Source: Chryseobacterium piperi
GTDB lineage: Bacteria > Bacteroidota > Bacteroidia > Flavobacteriales > Weeksellaceae
DNA: 64,000 bases
Assembly: GCF_002285635.2 (NCBI RefSeq)
Contig: NZ_CP023049.2
Span: 620,001-684,000, forward strand
Direction: 5' to 3'
Positions within the stretch are counted from its first letter, which is position 1. Every line of letters starts with the position of its first letter. The translations under genes were made by a program, and so were the position numbers. Under the pieces are notes generated by a model. It searched no databases and had not been told where the DNA came from. It worked only from the letters and a program-made list of their open reading frames with translations. Below are positions 25,302-33,652 of the stretch, piece after piece.

Positions 25302-27929
25302 ATGAAAATTGAGAAGATACAGGCTTTGCGCGGCCCCAATATTTGGAGCATTAGACGGAAGAAGCTGATACAGATGAGGTTGGATCTTGAAGAGATGGAA
25401 AGTTTTCCTACCAATAAAATTGATGGCTTCAGAGAACGGATAGAGAAAATGCTCCCTTCTTTGATCACTCATCGATGTTCGGAAGGAGTACACGGAGGCT
25501 TTTTTCATAGAGTAGAAACAGGTACCTGGATGGGACATGTGATTGAACATATTGCACTGGAAATTCAAACCTTAGCAGGAATGGATACCGGATTTGGGAG
25601 AACACGTGAAACAAAAACTCCGGGAGTGTATAATGTTGTTTTTGATTATATCGAAGAAAATGCGGGAATTTATGCAGCAGAAGAAGCTGTGAAAATTGCC
25701 GAAGCATTAATTGAAGGAAGAGACTATGACATCAACCATTGCATTCATACCTTGAAGGAGATCCGTGAAAGGGTTCGTTTAGGTCCATCCACAGGAAGTA
25801 TTGTAGAAGAAGCCGTTTCGAGAAAGATTCCATGGATACGCTTAGGAACCAATTCTTTGGTACAGTTGGGATATGGAATTAATCAGCAAAGATTTCAGGC
25901 TACGATTACCGGAAAAACAAGCTCCATTGCTGTTGATATTGCATGCAATAAAGAATTGACAAAAAGAATGCTTCATGATGCTGCTATTCCGGTTCCTATC
26001 GGAGAGCTGGTCATTAATGAAGAAGAATTAGATTTGGTCATCAAAAAAATCGGATATCCTATAGTTCTGAAACCATTGGATGGAAACCATGGAAAAGGCT
26101 CTTCCATTAATGTCAATGATTGGGAAAGTGCTAAAATAGGATTGGAGCATGCCCAGAAGTATTCCAAAAAGACTATTGTAGAAAGATATATTACAGGATA
26201 TGATTTCAGAGTCCTGGTCATCAACAATAAAATGGTTGCAGCAGCAAGGAGGGTTCCTGCTCATATTGTTGGAGACGGAGAATTGAATATCCAGGAGTTG
26301 ATAAATAAGGAAAATGAAGATCCAAGAAGGGGATATGGACATGAAAATGTTTTAACTGAAATAGAAGTTGATAAGGATACTTTGGAGCTGCTAGAAAAGC
26401 TTCAGTATACCCTGGAAACGATTCCCCAGAAAGGAGAAGTTGTTTATTTAAAATCAACAGCTAATCTATCGACGGGAGGAACTTCTATCGATGTAACTGA
26501 TATGGTTCATCCTGAAAACATAACAATGGCCGAAAGAATATCTAAAATTATTGGATTGGATGTTTGCGGAATTGATATTATGGCGGAGAATCTTACACAA
26601 CCTCTTAAGGAAAGTGGTGCTGCTATTATTGAAGTAAATGCAGCTCCGGGGTTCAGAATGCATCTGGCTCCGAGTGAGGGCCTTCCAAGAAATGTTGCAG
26701 CTCCTGTAGTGGATATGCTGTATCCGCAGGGAAAACCATTTACGATTCCAATTATAGCGGTAACAGGAACGAACGGAAAGACGACCACCACAAGATTAAT
26801 CTCCCATATCGTTAAAAATAACGGATATAGAGTAGGCTTTACAACATCTGATGGTATTTATATTCAGAATACAATGCTTACTAAAGGAGATACTACAGGT
26901 CCGCTTTCTGCAGAGTTTGTTTTAAAAGATCCAACCGTGGAATTTGCGGTTCTGGAAACGGCAAGAGGTGGGATTTTACGTTCCGGATTAGGCTTTTCTC
27001 AGTGTGATATCGGTGTTTTGACCAACATTAAAGAGGACCATTTGGGTATGAATGATATTCACAACCTGAAAGATCTTACTAAAGTAAAAAGGGTAGTTCT
27101 TGATAGTGTAAAGAAAAACGGATGGAGTGTGATGAATGCTGATGATGAGTATTCTATGAGAATCGTTAATGATCTTGACTGTAATGTTGCTATTTTCAGT
27201 TTGGATGAGAATAACCCATACATCAAGAAATTCGCAAAAGAGGGTAAAATTACCTGTGTTTGTGAAGAAGGTTTTGTAACGATTAAAAAAGGAGACTGGA
27301 AGATCAGGATAGGGCGTGCTAAAGACTTTCCGATTACCATGGAAGGAAAAGCAAGATTTATGATCGCCAATGTTTTGGCTGCAAGTTTAGCTTGCTACTT
27401 GTATGGTTTCGGGATTGAAGATATTTCGAATTCTTTAAGAACATTTATTCCAAGTGCGCAGCTGACTCCGGGAAGATTAAATATTTTTAAATTTAAAAAC
27501 TTTAAGGTGCTGATTGATTTTGCCCACAATCCTGATGGATATGAGGCGATTGAAGATTATCTTAAAAACATAGAATCTACGAAGAAAATAGGGATTATTT
27601 CAGGAGTGGGAGACCGAAGAGATGAGGACATTAGATTATGTGGCAAAATTGCAGGAAGAATGTTTGATTACATCATTATCAGAAATGAAAAACATCTTAG
27701 AGGAAGAAAAGAAGAAGAAATCAATGGATTGATCATAGACGGAATTAATGAAGCAGGCAGAGACGTAAGCTATGAGATTATTCCTAAAGAAATTGAAGCA
27801 TTAAAGCATGCTATGGGTATGGCTGAAGAAGGTACCTTTATTACTGCTCTCAGCGATGTTATTTCCAATGCGATAGACCTAGTACAAGAATACCAGGCTA
27901 AAGAACTGCTTGAAGATGACAAAATTTAA
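25302..27929 (+). CDS. cphA: Cyanophycin synthetase
   Basis: ATP-dependent polymerase that builds the aspartate backbone and adds arginine side chains to make cyanophycin, a nitrogen store. 876 residues from MKIEKIQALRGPNIWS. The N-terminal domain carries HVIEH (79-83), an HxxEH-like site comparable to the primer-generating hydrolase site described in some CphA enzymes. The ATP-grasp domain has VLKPLDGNHGKGSS with Lys257. The Mur-ligase-like domain has the P-loop VTGTNGKTTTT near residue 490 and IDFAHNPDGYEAI. All three parts are complete, so a functional enzyme is expected. The frame opens at 25218, but that region contains a promoter-like element. Confidence 0.97.
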   Translation: MKIEKIQALRGPNIWSIRRKKLIQMRLDLEEMESFPTNKIDGFRERIEKMLPSLITHRCSEGVHGGFFHRVETGTWMGHVIEHIALEIQTLAGMDTGFGRTRETKTPGVYNVVFDYIEENAGIYAAEEAVKIAEALIEGRDYDINHCIHTLKEIRERVRLGPSTGSIVEEAVSRKIPWIRLGTNSLVQLGYGINQQRFQATITGKTSSIAVDIACNKELTKRMLHDAAIPVPIGELVINEEELDLVIKKIGYPIVLKPLDGNHGKGSSINVNDWESAKIGLEHAQKYSKKTIVERYITGYDFRVLVINNKMVAAARRVPAHIVGDGELNIQELINKENEDPRRGYGHENVLTEIEVDKDTLELLEKLQYTLETIPQKGEVVYLKSTANLSTGGTSIDVTDMVHPENITMAERISKIIGLDVCGIDIMAENLTQPLKESGAAIIEVNAAPGFRMHLAPSEGLPRNVAAPVVDMLYPQGKPFTIPIIAVTGTNGKTTTTRLISHIVKNNGYRVGFTTSDGIYIQNTMLTKGDTTGPLSAEFVLKDPTVEFAVLETARGGILRSGLGFSQCDIGVLTNIKEDHLGMNDIHNLKDLTKVKRVVLDSVKKNGWSVMNADDEYSMRIVNDLDCNVAIFSLDENNPYIKKFAKEGKITCVCEEGFVTIKKGDWKIRIGRAKDFPITMEGKARFMIANVLAASLACYLYGFGIEDISNSLRTFIPSAQLTPGRLNIFKFKNFKVLIDFAHNPDGYEAIEDYLKNIESTKKIGIISGVGDRRDEDIRLCGKIAGRMFDYIIIRNEKHLRGRKEEEINGLIIDGINEAGRDVSYEIIPKEIEALKHAMGMAEEGTFITALSDVISNAIDLVQEYQAKELLEDDKI

Positions 27930-27943
27930 TTGAGAATATAAAT

Positions 27944-27972
27944 AAAAAAAACCTCCGATCGGAGGTTTTTTT
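27944..27972. terminator. Bidirectional terminator after cphA
   Basis: AAAAAAACCTCC, GATC loop, GGAGGTTTTTTT: a symmetric hairpin with A- and T-tracts serving cphA and the converging minus-strand operon that ends at 27975. Confidence 0.9.
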
Positions 27973-27974
27973 AT

Positions 27975-28433
27975 TTATAAGATGTTCCAGTTTTTTTCAA
28001 TATCCCTCATTTTTAATAAGTAAAAGTATAAAGGAATTAACTCCATTCTAAGTGTAAAGTTGATATTTGAATTAGTGAAAGGAATAATGACCATCATGAT
28101 GGTACAGACGGCAATACCTACTATAGCATCAATGATTGCAGCTTTTGGAGCCCATTTTTCTTCAAACCAAAGTCCATAAGCAACAATGCCTTTAAAAATT
28201 AATAGAACACAAATAATAAAACCAGGTATGCTGTAAGGATGATAGGCTTGGATTCCATAAATTGATAAGGAAACATTAGTTAGGAAAAATCCGGAAATTA
28301 ATATCAAAGCGGCTACAGATCCACCAATTAAAAATAACCAGGTGAATATTTTAATCCATACCGGTAATAAATCACGCCTTCTTGCAGGATTGTTTTTTAC
28401 ATCAAATTCTTCAAAAGCAGAGTTTTGTTCCAT
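27975..28433 (-). CDS. Four-helix membrane protein, function unknown
   Basis: 152 residues with a short charged cytosolic N terminus (MEQNSAFEEFDVKNNPARRR) and four hydrophobic segments (FTWLFLIGGSVAALILISGF, GFIICVLLIFKGIVAYGLWF, IVGIAVCTIMMVIIPF and a shorter one). No family is recognised. It is 26 bases downstream of the ATP-grasp gene and ends at the terminator, so it is probably the last gene of the amidoligase operon. Confidence 0.72.
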   Translation of the reverse strand: MEQNSAFEEFDVKNNPARRRDLLPVWIKIFTWLFLIGGSVAALILISGFFLTNVSLSIYGIQAYHPYSIPGFIICVLLIFKGIVAYGLWFEEKWAPKAAIIDAIVGIAVCTIMMVIIPFTNSNINFTLRMELIPLYFYLLKMRDIEKNWNIL

Positions 28434-28459
28434 AAATATATTTTAGTTTTTAATTAGTT

Positions 28460-29644
28460 TTACATCTCTCCAAAGAACACATTAGAGCTTCCAATCCAGA
28501 TGGCATCTTTTTTATTGAAATCCACATTTACCATAGCAGCTTTTGTCATTCTTCCCAGGTTTTCCAGTAGAATAGGGCGGTCATCATTTTCCCTCCAGAT
28601 ATAGAGTAGGCGAACTTCAGCTTTTGAAAACTCTCCGTTGATATCTTCAAAAATGGGCTCATAATTCACCTTTTTTTGTAAAATATAATTTTCTTTGTCC
28701 TTGATTGCATTGGTAATTTCTTCTGTAGGGTTTAGGTTAACTCCACTACCGGCAAAAGAGAATAGAGGTTTCAAAACATAATTATCGAGATTCTCATTTT
28801 CAGGAAACTCATGTAAGAAATAGCTTTTAGGAACAAATTGGTGCTGAAGAAGAGGAAGCAAGAACTTCGAAATTTTAAAAAACCAGTTAGGGTGCGTAAC
28901 CCATTTTACATCCACTTCTTCACGAAAATCAAACGAAGTAGTAAGATCAGGAATTTTATCCAGTTCATCAAAAATAACCCGGTTATAAATTCGTTTTATT
29001 TCAATGAGTGATCCATTATTCTCATAATATAGTTTTCTTCCTTCCTTCTTTATTTGAGTCAGACAGACTGTTTTTATGCCTAAAAGTTTTTCTGTAAGAG
29101 CAAAGTCAATAGCTGTTTTTTGTTTTTCGGGAAAAATTTCCAGGAGAATTACATTTTCAGGATTTTCGTCATTGACGATTAATTCTTTTAGATAAGTTGT
29201 AAAGTCATCAAAAGACATAGGGCTTCTAATCTCTGAAAGAAAAGGGTAGACTTCACAAAATGTATTTTCAAAAGCCTTTTGAAAAGCATAAAGGGAAGGA
29301 AATGCCTGAAGTTCTATTAGCTGAGGTTCTATTTCTCCATTCTCACTTTTACAGATACCAAAATCAATGGTAAAAAAATGAGGTTGATCTGTATCATTAG
29401 GAACTCTGCAGTTTTCTGGAATGGCTTTTTGAAGTATTTCAGAAGGAAGAGCTTTGATCTGGTCAATAATACTTTCACTGGCATCAACAAGTTTACGTTC
29501 AAACTCTTTAGTAAGAAATAAGGGACTTTCCGAAACTCTGAATGAGGTTTCAAGACCGCTTTTTTGTTTTAAAATATCTTTAAGCTGGGTGTATTTTTCA
29601 GGTGAAAAGTCCCGGTTAAACTGTTTTCTATATTTTGGGATCAT
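28460..29644 (-). CDS. ATP-grasp-like ligase, glutathionylspermidine-synthase-type motif order
   Basis: 394 residues. An acidic motif resembling the metal-binding end of ATP-grasp enzymes (QLIELQAFPSLYAF, about 109-121) precedes the nucleotide-binding lysine segment (YVLKPLFSFAGSGVNL, Lys292), the reverse of the usual order. That order is known from glutathionylspermidine synthase-type and other permuted ATP-grasp proteins. EVRLLYIWRENDDRPILLEN and RMTKAAMVNVDF complete the fold. It predicts ATP-dependent amide bond formation on an unknown substrate. It lies 80 bases after the amidotransferase gene and 26 bases before the membrane protein gene. The family assignment is by motif only. Confidence 0.68.
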   Translation of the reverse strand: MIPKYRKQFNRDFSPEKYTQLKDILKQKSGLETSFRVSESPLFLTKEFERKLVDASESIIDQIKALPSEILQKAIPENCRVPNDTDQPHFFTIDFGICKSENGEIEPQLIELQAFPSLYAFQKAFENTFCEVYPFLSEIRSPMSFDDFTTYLKELIVNDENPENVILLEIFPEKQKTAIDFALTEKLLGIKTVCLTQIKKEGRKLYYENNGSLIEIKRIYNRVIFDELDKIPDLTTSFDFREEVDVKWVTHPNWFFKISKFLLPLLQHQFVPKSYFLHEFPENENLDNYVLKPLFSFAGSGVNLNPTEEITNAIKDKENYILQKKVNYEPIFEDINGEFSKAEVRLLYIWRENDDRPILLENLGRMTKAAMVNVDFNKKDAIWIGSSNVFFGEM

Positions 29645-29724
29645 ATTTTTTTTCTTTGTGATTTTAAAAAATCGAGCAATTTTGCTCGATTTATATAGGT
29701 GTAATTATTTCAATATTATTAAGC

Positions 29725-30558
29725 TTATGCCATCGCCTCAGCTCTTTTCAAAATATTCTTTCTTGCAAATTGTAAAAACCTTGGAAGTATCTGAGATCGT
29801 GTAAGGATGATTTTATCTTCATCATCAATTCTATCTAACGTTTCCAGATATTTTTCCATTCCGAAATTTTCAATCATGGCTTCTTTGTTCTTTTCATCCT
29901 TTAGATTCTCAATTATACTGTCTGAGTTGGCTTCCGGATGAAATTGAGTTCCGAAAATTTCTTCTGAAAAGCGAACAGCCATTACTGCTCTTTCCAGATC
30001 TATATGAGGGCGGAACTTTTCTATAGCCATAATTTTCATTCCTAATTCTTCAAAACGCTCATGATCCGGCTCAATGAACTGAAATGATCTTGAATCAACT
30101 CCATAAAAAGGATCTGCCAGGTTTTTGAATAAAAACTCTTTCTGGCCATCTTCCGTTTTGTGAATAGGCATTACTCCAAAAGAGAAAGATTTTCTTGGAC
30201 AGATATTTCCTAAATTCCAATGAATACTCGCTATTTGGAATGAGTGGCAGATTAAAAACAGATATTTTTTATCATCACTATGCTGATTATGCAGATATAC
30301 AGAATCTAAAAAACGGGCATATTCTGTTTCCCACTCCAAACCCTCTTTATGTGGAGTTCCCGGACCTCCTGACGAAATAAAAATGTCAAAATCATCTGCA
30401 TTGGGAATTTCATTTTTATACCTTACATCAAAGATCTGAATGCTTACATTTTCCTCACAACTCTGCTGAAAGGCTTCAGAAATTTCTTTAATGTTTCTAA
30501 ATCCCTGATTGACATGATTGTTATTCATATCCAGCAAAGCGATCTTAATATCTTTCAT
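29725..30558 (-). CDS. Class I glutamine amidotransferase-like protein
   Basis: 277 residues with a GATase class I fold: oxyanion region ISSGGPGTPHKEG, nucleophile Cys104 in LFLICHSFQIA, and catalytic His207/Glu209 in FGTQFHPEANSDS. The triad is complete, so glutamine hydrolysis to ammonia is expected. It is not GuaA, which carries an ATP-pyrophosphatase domain missing here. Sitting 31 bases downstream of the GCS2 gene and among three ATP-grasp genes, it may feed ammonia to a ligase or hydrolyse a gamma-glutamyl product. A TAACTTTG -7-like element (30574-30581) just upstream could be an internal promoter. Confidence 0.85.
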   Translation of the reverse strand: MKDIKIALLDMNNNHVNQGFRNIKEISEAFQQSCEENVSIQIFDVRYKNEIPNADDFDIFISSGGPGTPHKEGLEWETEYARFLDSVYLHNQHSDDKKYLFLICHSFQIASIHWNLGNICPRKSFSFGVMPIHKTEDGQKEFLFKNLADPFYGVDSRSFQFIEPDHERFEELGMKIMAIEKFRPHIDLERAVMAVRFSEEIFGTQFHPEANSDSIIENLKDEKNKEAMIENFGMEKYLETLDRIDDEDKIILTRSQILPRFLQFARKNILKRAEAMA

Positions 30559-30589
30559 ACTTCATATTTTTTACAAAGTTATCAAAATA

Positions 30590-31708
30590 TTATGATATGG
30601 ATTCTCCGTGAGTGATACCATATTCTGTTTCAGAAATCATATAATCCACTACTTTTGTAAGATCTCCGGTCTCTCTAAAAATCTGAAGCTGTCGATCAGC
30701 TCCGGTACCGTTTTCTAATATTTTCCATGCATATTCGACTTCATTTCTACAGCCCAGATCATCCACAACATCATCTATAAATTCAAGAAGTTCTTTTAAT
30801 AAATCTGGATAAGGAACAGATTCTTCCTTACCAAAATCGATAAGGTGAGAATGAATGCCATCCTTAGAAGCACGCCATTTATTCTCATTGAGTAATAACC
30901 TTCTATAGCTTCTGAAACTTAAATTCTGTTGATGAAGTTTATAAATTTTAGCCACAAGGCTTTGCATGATGGCCGCCAAACAGACTGTTTCATCAATTCT
31001 TAATGGCATATCACAGATTCTGAATTCAATTGTAGGGTAGAATGGATGCACCCGCAGATCCCACCAGATTTTTTTAGCATTATCAATAGTCCCGGTTTTG
31101 ATAAGAAGATCTACATAGCTGTCAAATTCAGATAATGAATTAAAATAGCTGGGAATCCCGGTTCTTGGAAATTTCACAAAAATTTCTTGCCTGTAGGATT
31201 TAAATCCGGTATCTCTCCCGATCCAAAAAGGAGAATTAGTTGATAATGCGTAAACGTGAGGAAGGAAATAACGCATGATGTTCTGAATTCTTACGCCTTC
31301 TTCCCGGTTGGGTATACCTATATGGACGTGTAGCCCGAAAATAAGATTTTCTCTGGCAACGTCACCCATGTCGTCAACAATCTTGACATATCTTTCCCCT
31401 TGTGTAATGGAATTATCCGACCAATGTGAAAACGGATGGGTTCCGCCTCCTGATACTCTGAGTCCCTGCTCATGAGCAGTATTGATAAGATGTCTTCTTA
31501 AGTTGGTCAGCTCAGTTCTTGCATCCTGAATATTCTGACAGATGCCTGTTTCCATTTCAATCATGGATTCATGCATCTCATGCTTTAAGTTTTCACTTAA
31601 AACAGCTTTACCACCTTCAATAATTTTCGAAACATGAGAGATAAGATCTCTGCTCTCAACATCAATAATTTGATATTCTTCTTCGATTCCTATAGTAAAC
31701 TGATGCAT
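30590..31708 (-). CDS. GCS2-family carboxylate-amine ligase (YbdK-like)
   Basis: 372 residues, the standard length. Family motifs: FTIGIEEEYQIID at the N terminus, HEMHESMIEMETG, RVSGGGTHPFSHW, IFGLHVHIGI, and WWDLRVHPFYPTIEFRICD. GCS2 enzymes join a carboxylate and an amine using ATP; YbdK of E. coli shows weak glutamate-cysteine ligase activity, and the true substrate varies. It is the third gene of the tight run 33460 to 28433, 33 bases after an ATP-grasp gene and 31 bases before the amidotransferase gene. Confidence 0.92.
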   Translation of the reverse strand: MHQFTIGIEEEYQIIDVESRDLISHVSKIIEGGKAVLSENLKHEMHESMIEMETGICQNIQDARTELTNLRRHLINTAHEQGLRVSGGGTHPFSHWSDNSITQGERYVKIVDDMGDVARENLIFGLHVHIGIPNREEGVRIQNIMRYFLPHVYALSTNSPFWIGRDTGFKSYRQEIFVKFPRTGIPSYFNSLSEFDSYVDLLIKTGTIDNAKKIWWDLRVHPFYPTIEFRICDMPLRIDETVCLAAIMQSLVAKIYKLHQQNLSFRSYRRLLLNENKWRASKDGIHSHLIDFGKEESVPYPDLLKELLEFIDDVVDDLGCRNEVEYAWKILENGTGADRQLQIFRETGDLTKVVDYMISETEYGITHGESIS

Positions 31709-31741
31709 TTTTTGTGTTTTTTTATATTCTCTTTCAATGGC

Positions 31742-32695
31742 TTATCTCACCGAATCTTTTACAAAATTCCCCCAGGAAATATTAGGTTTTCCAGGTATGT
31801 ACTCTTTAGCTTTTTCAACCGCAAACTTTGCAGCATGCTCTACAATCCAGGCGAAGTTTTCTTCTCCCACAGAGTTTCTGTCGGCATCAGGTGCCGGATT
31901 ACAAAAATCTATTGCATAAGGAATTCCGTCTCGTACTGCAAATTCTACTGTATTGAAATCATATCCTAATGCTTCATTCATGGTAATGGTATAATCATGA
32001 ATTGTTTTTAATAGCTTTTTTAATTCTTCTCCTTCTGTTTGGTGAGTCGTTGCATATCTCAAATGAGGCTCATTTCTTGGCTCATAAGGCATAATATGGA
32101 CATATTTTTTCCCAAGACAGTATACTCTGTAATAGTCATCAAAAATAATTTCTTCCTGAACCATCATGACAAGTTGTTCAGTTTCTCCTAATTTATTCCA
32201 TAAATCTTCGGGACTATCCACCCTGTATACATTTCTCCAGCCACCTCCGTCATGAGGTTTCATATAAGCCGGAAATCCTACGTAATCGAAGATATATTCC
32301 CAATCATGAGGAAATTTTAAATTTCTAAATGATGTTTCCGATGTATTGGTTGGCCTTTCATGTGATGGTAATAAAACGGTTTTTGGAAGTGGAATTCCTA
32401 GTTTTATCATCAGGGCATTATTGAAAAATTTTTCATCAGCACTCCACCAGAACGGATTATTGATTACATAGGTTCCGTTCAAAGCTGCGTTTTTAAGATA
32501 AGCTCTGTAAAAGGGGACATCCTGAGAAATTCTGTCTATAATTACAGCATATCCATAATCAGCACCCTGTTCCAGCTTATCAATATGTACAGGTTCTGCT
32601 ATAATTTCTCCACCTCCCAGCTCATTGACTTTATCAATGAATGCCCAGGGAAACGTGTCCTCCATACCGAATAGAATTCCCACTTTTTTTGCCAT
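31742..32695 (-). CDS. ATP-grasp protein (RimK/D-Ala ligase-like order)
   Basis: 317 residues. N-terminal Rossmann-like pre-ATP-grasp domain (KKVGILFGMEDTFPWAFIDK), nucleotide-binding lysine and glycine loop AYMKPHDGGGWRNVY (Lys146), hinge region LVMMVQEEII, and terminal metal site VEFAVRDGIPYAIDFCNP. The order is the ordinary, non-permuted one. It should activate a carboxylate as acyl phosphate for attack by an amine. The substrate is unknown. It lies 51 bases after the esterase gene and 33 bases before the GCS2 gene. Confidence 0.83.
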   Translation of the reverse strand: MAKKVGILFGMEDTFPWAFIDKVNELGGGEIIAEPVHIDKLEQGADYGYAVIIDRISQDVPFYRAYLKNAALNGTYVINNPFWWSADEKFFNNALMIKLGIPLPKTVLLPSHERPTNTSETSFRNLKFPHDWEYIFDYVGFPAYMKPHDGGGWRNVYRVDSPEDLWNKLGETEQLVMMVQEEIIFDDYYRVYCLGKKYVHIMPYEPRNEPHLRYATTHQTEGEELKKLLKTIHDYTITMNEALGYDFNTVEFAVRDGIPYAIDFCNPAPDADRNSVGEENFAWIVEHAAKFAVEKAKEYIPGKPNISWGNFVKDSVR

Positions 32696-32746
32696 AATTT
32701 TTGTTTTTTAGTGTTTTTTTATATTAATATCTGATCATTTCTCATT

Positions 32747-33460
32747 TTATGAGAAAAAAGCACCAATGAACTTTGGGAAAACCATCCTCCAAAGGGGCCA
32801 GTCGTGATTGATCCATTTTCTCTCATCATACCAGTAATCGATTCCTTTCGACTGTAATATCGCAGCCATTTCCAGATTTTTATCTTTACAGATATCCTGA
32901 TCTGAAGTACTTAATACGATATGCATATGCTTATATTTCCATGCTTCATCATATTTTACAAACTCTTTAGGACAGTTGAAGTATACCAGATCATCTGAAT
33001 AGCCATCCATGAAATTTCTGATACTGAATGCCCCCGAAAGGCAAAACAGGTGAGATACAACATCCGGAAACCTAAAGGCAAAGTTAGCAGCATGATATCC
33101 TCCGAAACTCGCTCCTGCCACCGCTACACGATGGGTATTATGAAGTTTCTGAATGTAAGGAACATACTCCTGAATCAAAAACTGTACATATTTCTCATAA
33201 TTTTTTATTCTTTGCTCTGGAGAAATAGCATTGTCATAGAATGTCCAGCTGTCTATGGTCTGGATATTATAAAGCTTTACTTTTCCCTGTTCTACAAACC
33301 AATTGATACTTCCGTTAAGATGAAAATCATGATTCTGAGTGTATTGCCCCTGAGACGTAGGGAACATAATGATCGGATATCCGTAATGTCCGGTTACTTC
33401 TACTTTAATACTTATTCCTAATATGTTTGAATAATAATCAGTATGTTCTATCTGTGGCAT
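32747..33460 (-). CDS. Alpha/beta-hydrolase esterase family protein
   Basis: 237 residues with the catalytic serine in VAVAGASFGGYHAANF (Ser118). Asp is in LSTSDQDICKD and His in INHDWPLWRMVFP, so the triad is complete. It resembles the putative esterase (EstD/feruloyl esterase-like) group. No signal peptide is present, so it acts in the cytosol. It begins the compact run with the ATP-grasp, GCS2 and amidotransferase genes, 192 bases downstream of another ATP-grasp gene. A role in releasing or trimming the ligase product is inferred from position only. Confidence 0.85.
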   Translation of the reverse strand: MPQIEHTDYYSNILGISIKVEVTGHYGYPIIMFPTSQGQYTQNHDFHLNGSINWFVEQGKVKLYNIQTIDSWTFYDNAISPEQRIKNYEKYVQFLIQEYVPYIQKLHNTHRVAVAGASFGGYHAANFAFRFPDVVSHLFCLSGAFSIRNFMDGYSDDLVYFNCPKEFVKYDEAWKYKHMHIVLSTSDQDICKDKNLEMAAILQSKGIDYWYDERKWINHDWPLWRMVFPKFIGAFFS

Positions 33461-33652
33461 TTTTCTTAATTGGTTTTTATTGTTTCATTTGGGCTTATAT
33501 AACTGGTGTCAATTAAATAATTCAATTGTCTTTTAGTTGATCATGTCTACCGCATTGCATTGATTTCCTGTAAGCCTGATATTGAATAAACTATTAATTG
33601 TTAAGTTAAATAAATATATATGATTTTTGAATATCATTACTTCATATGAAAT

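Noticed and set aside
29725-30558. Amidotransferase read as GMP synthase
   Set aside because: Only the GATase class I domain is present; the ATP-pyrophosphatase and dimerisation domains of GuaA are missing and the context is an amidoligase operon.
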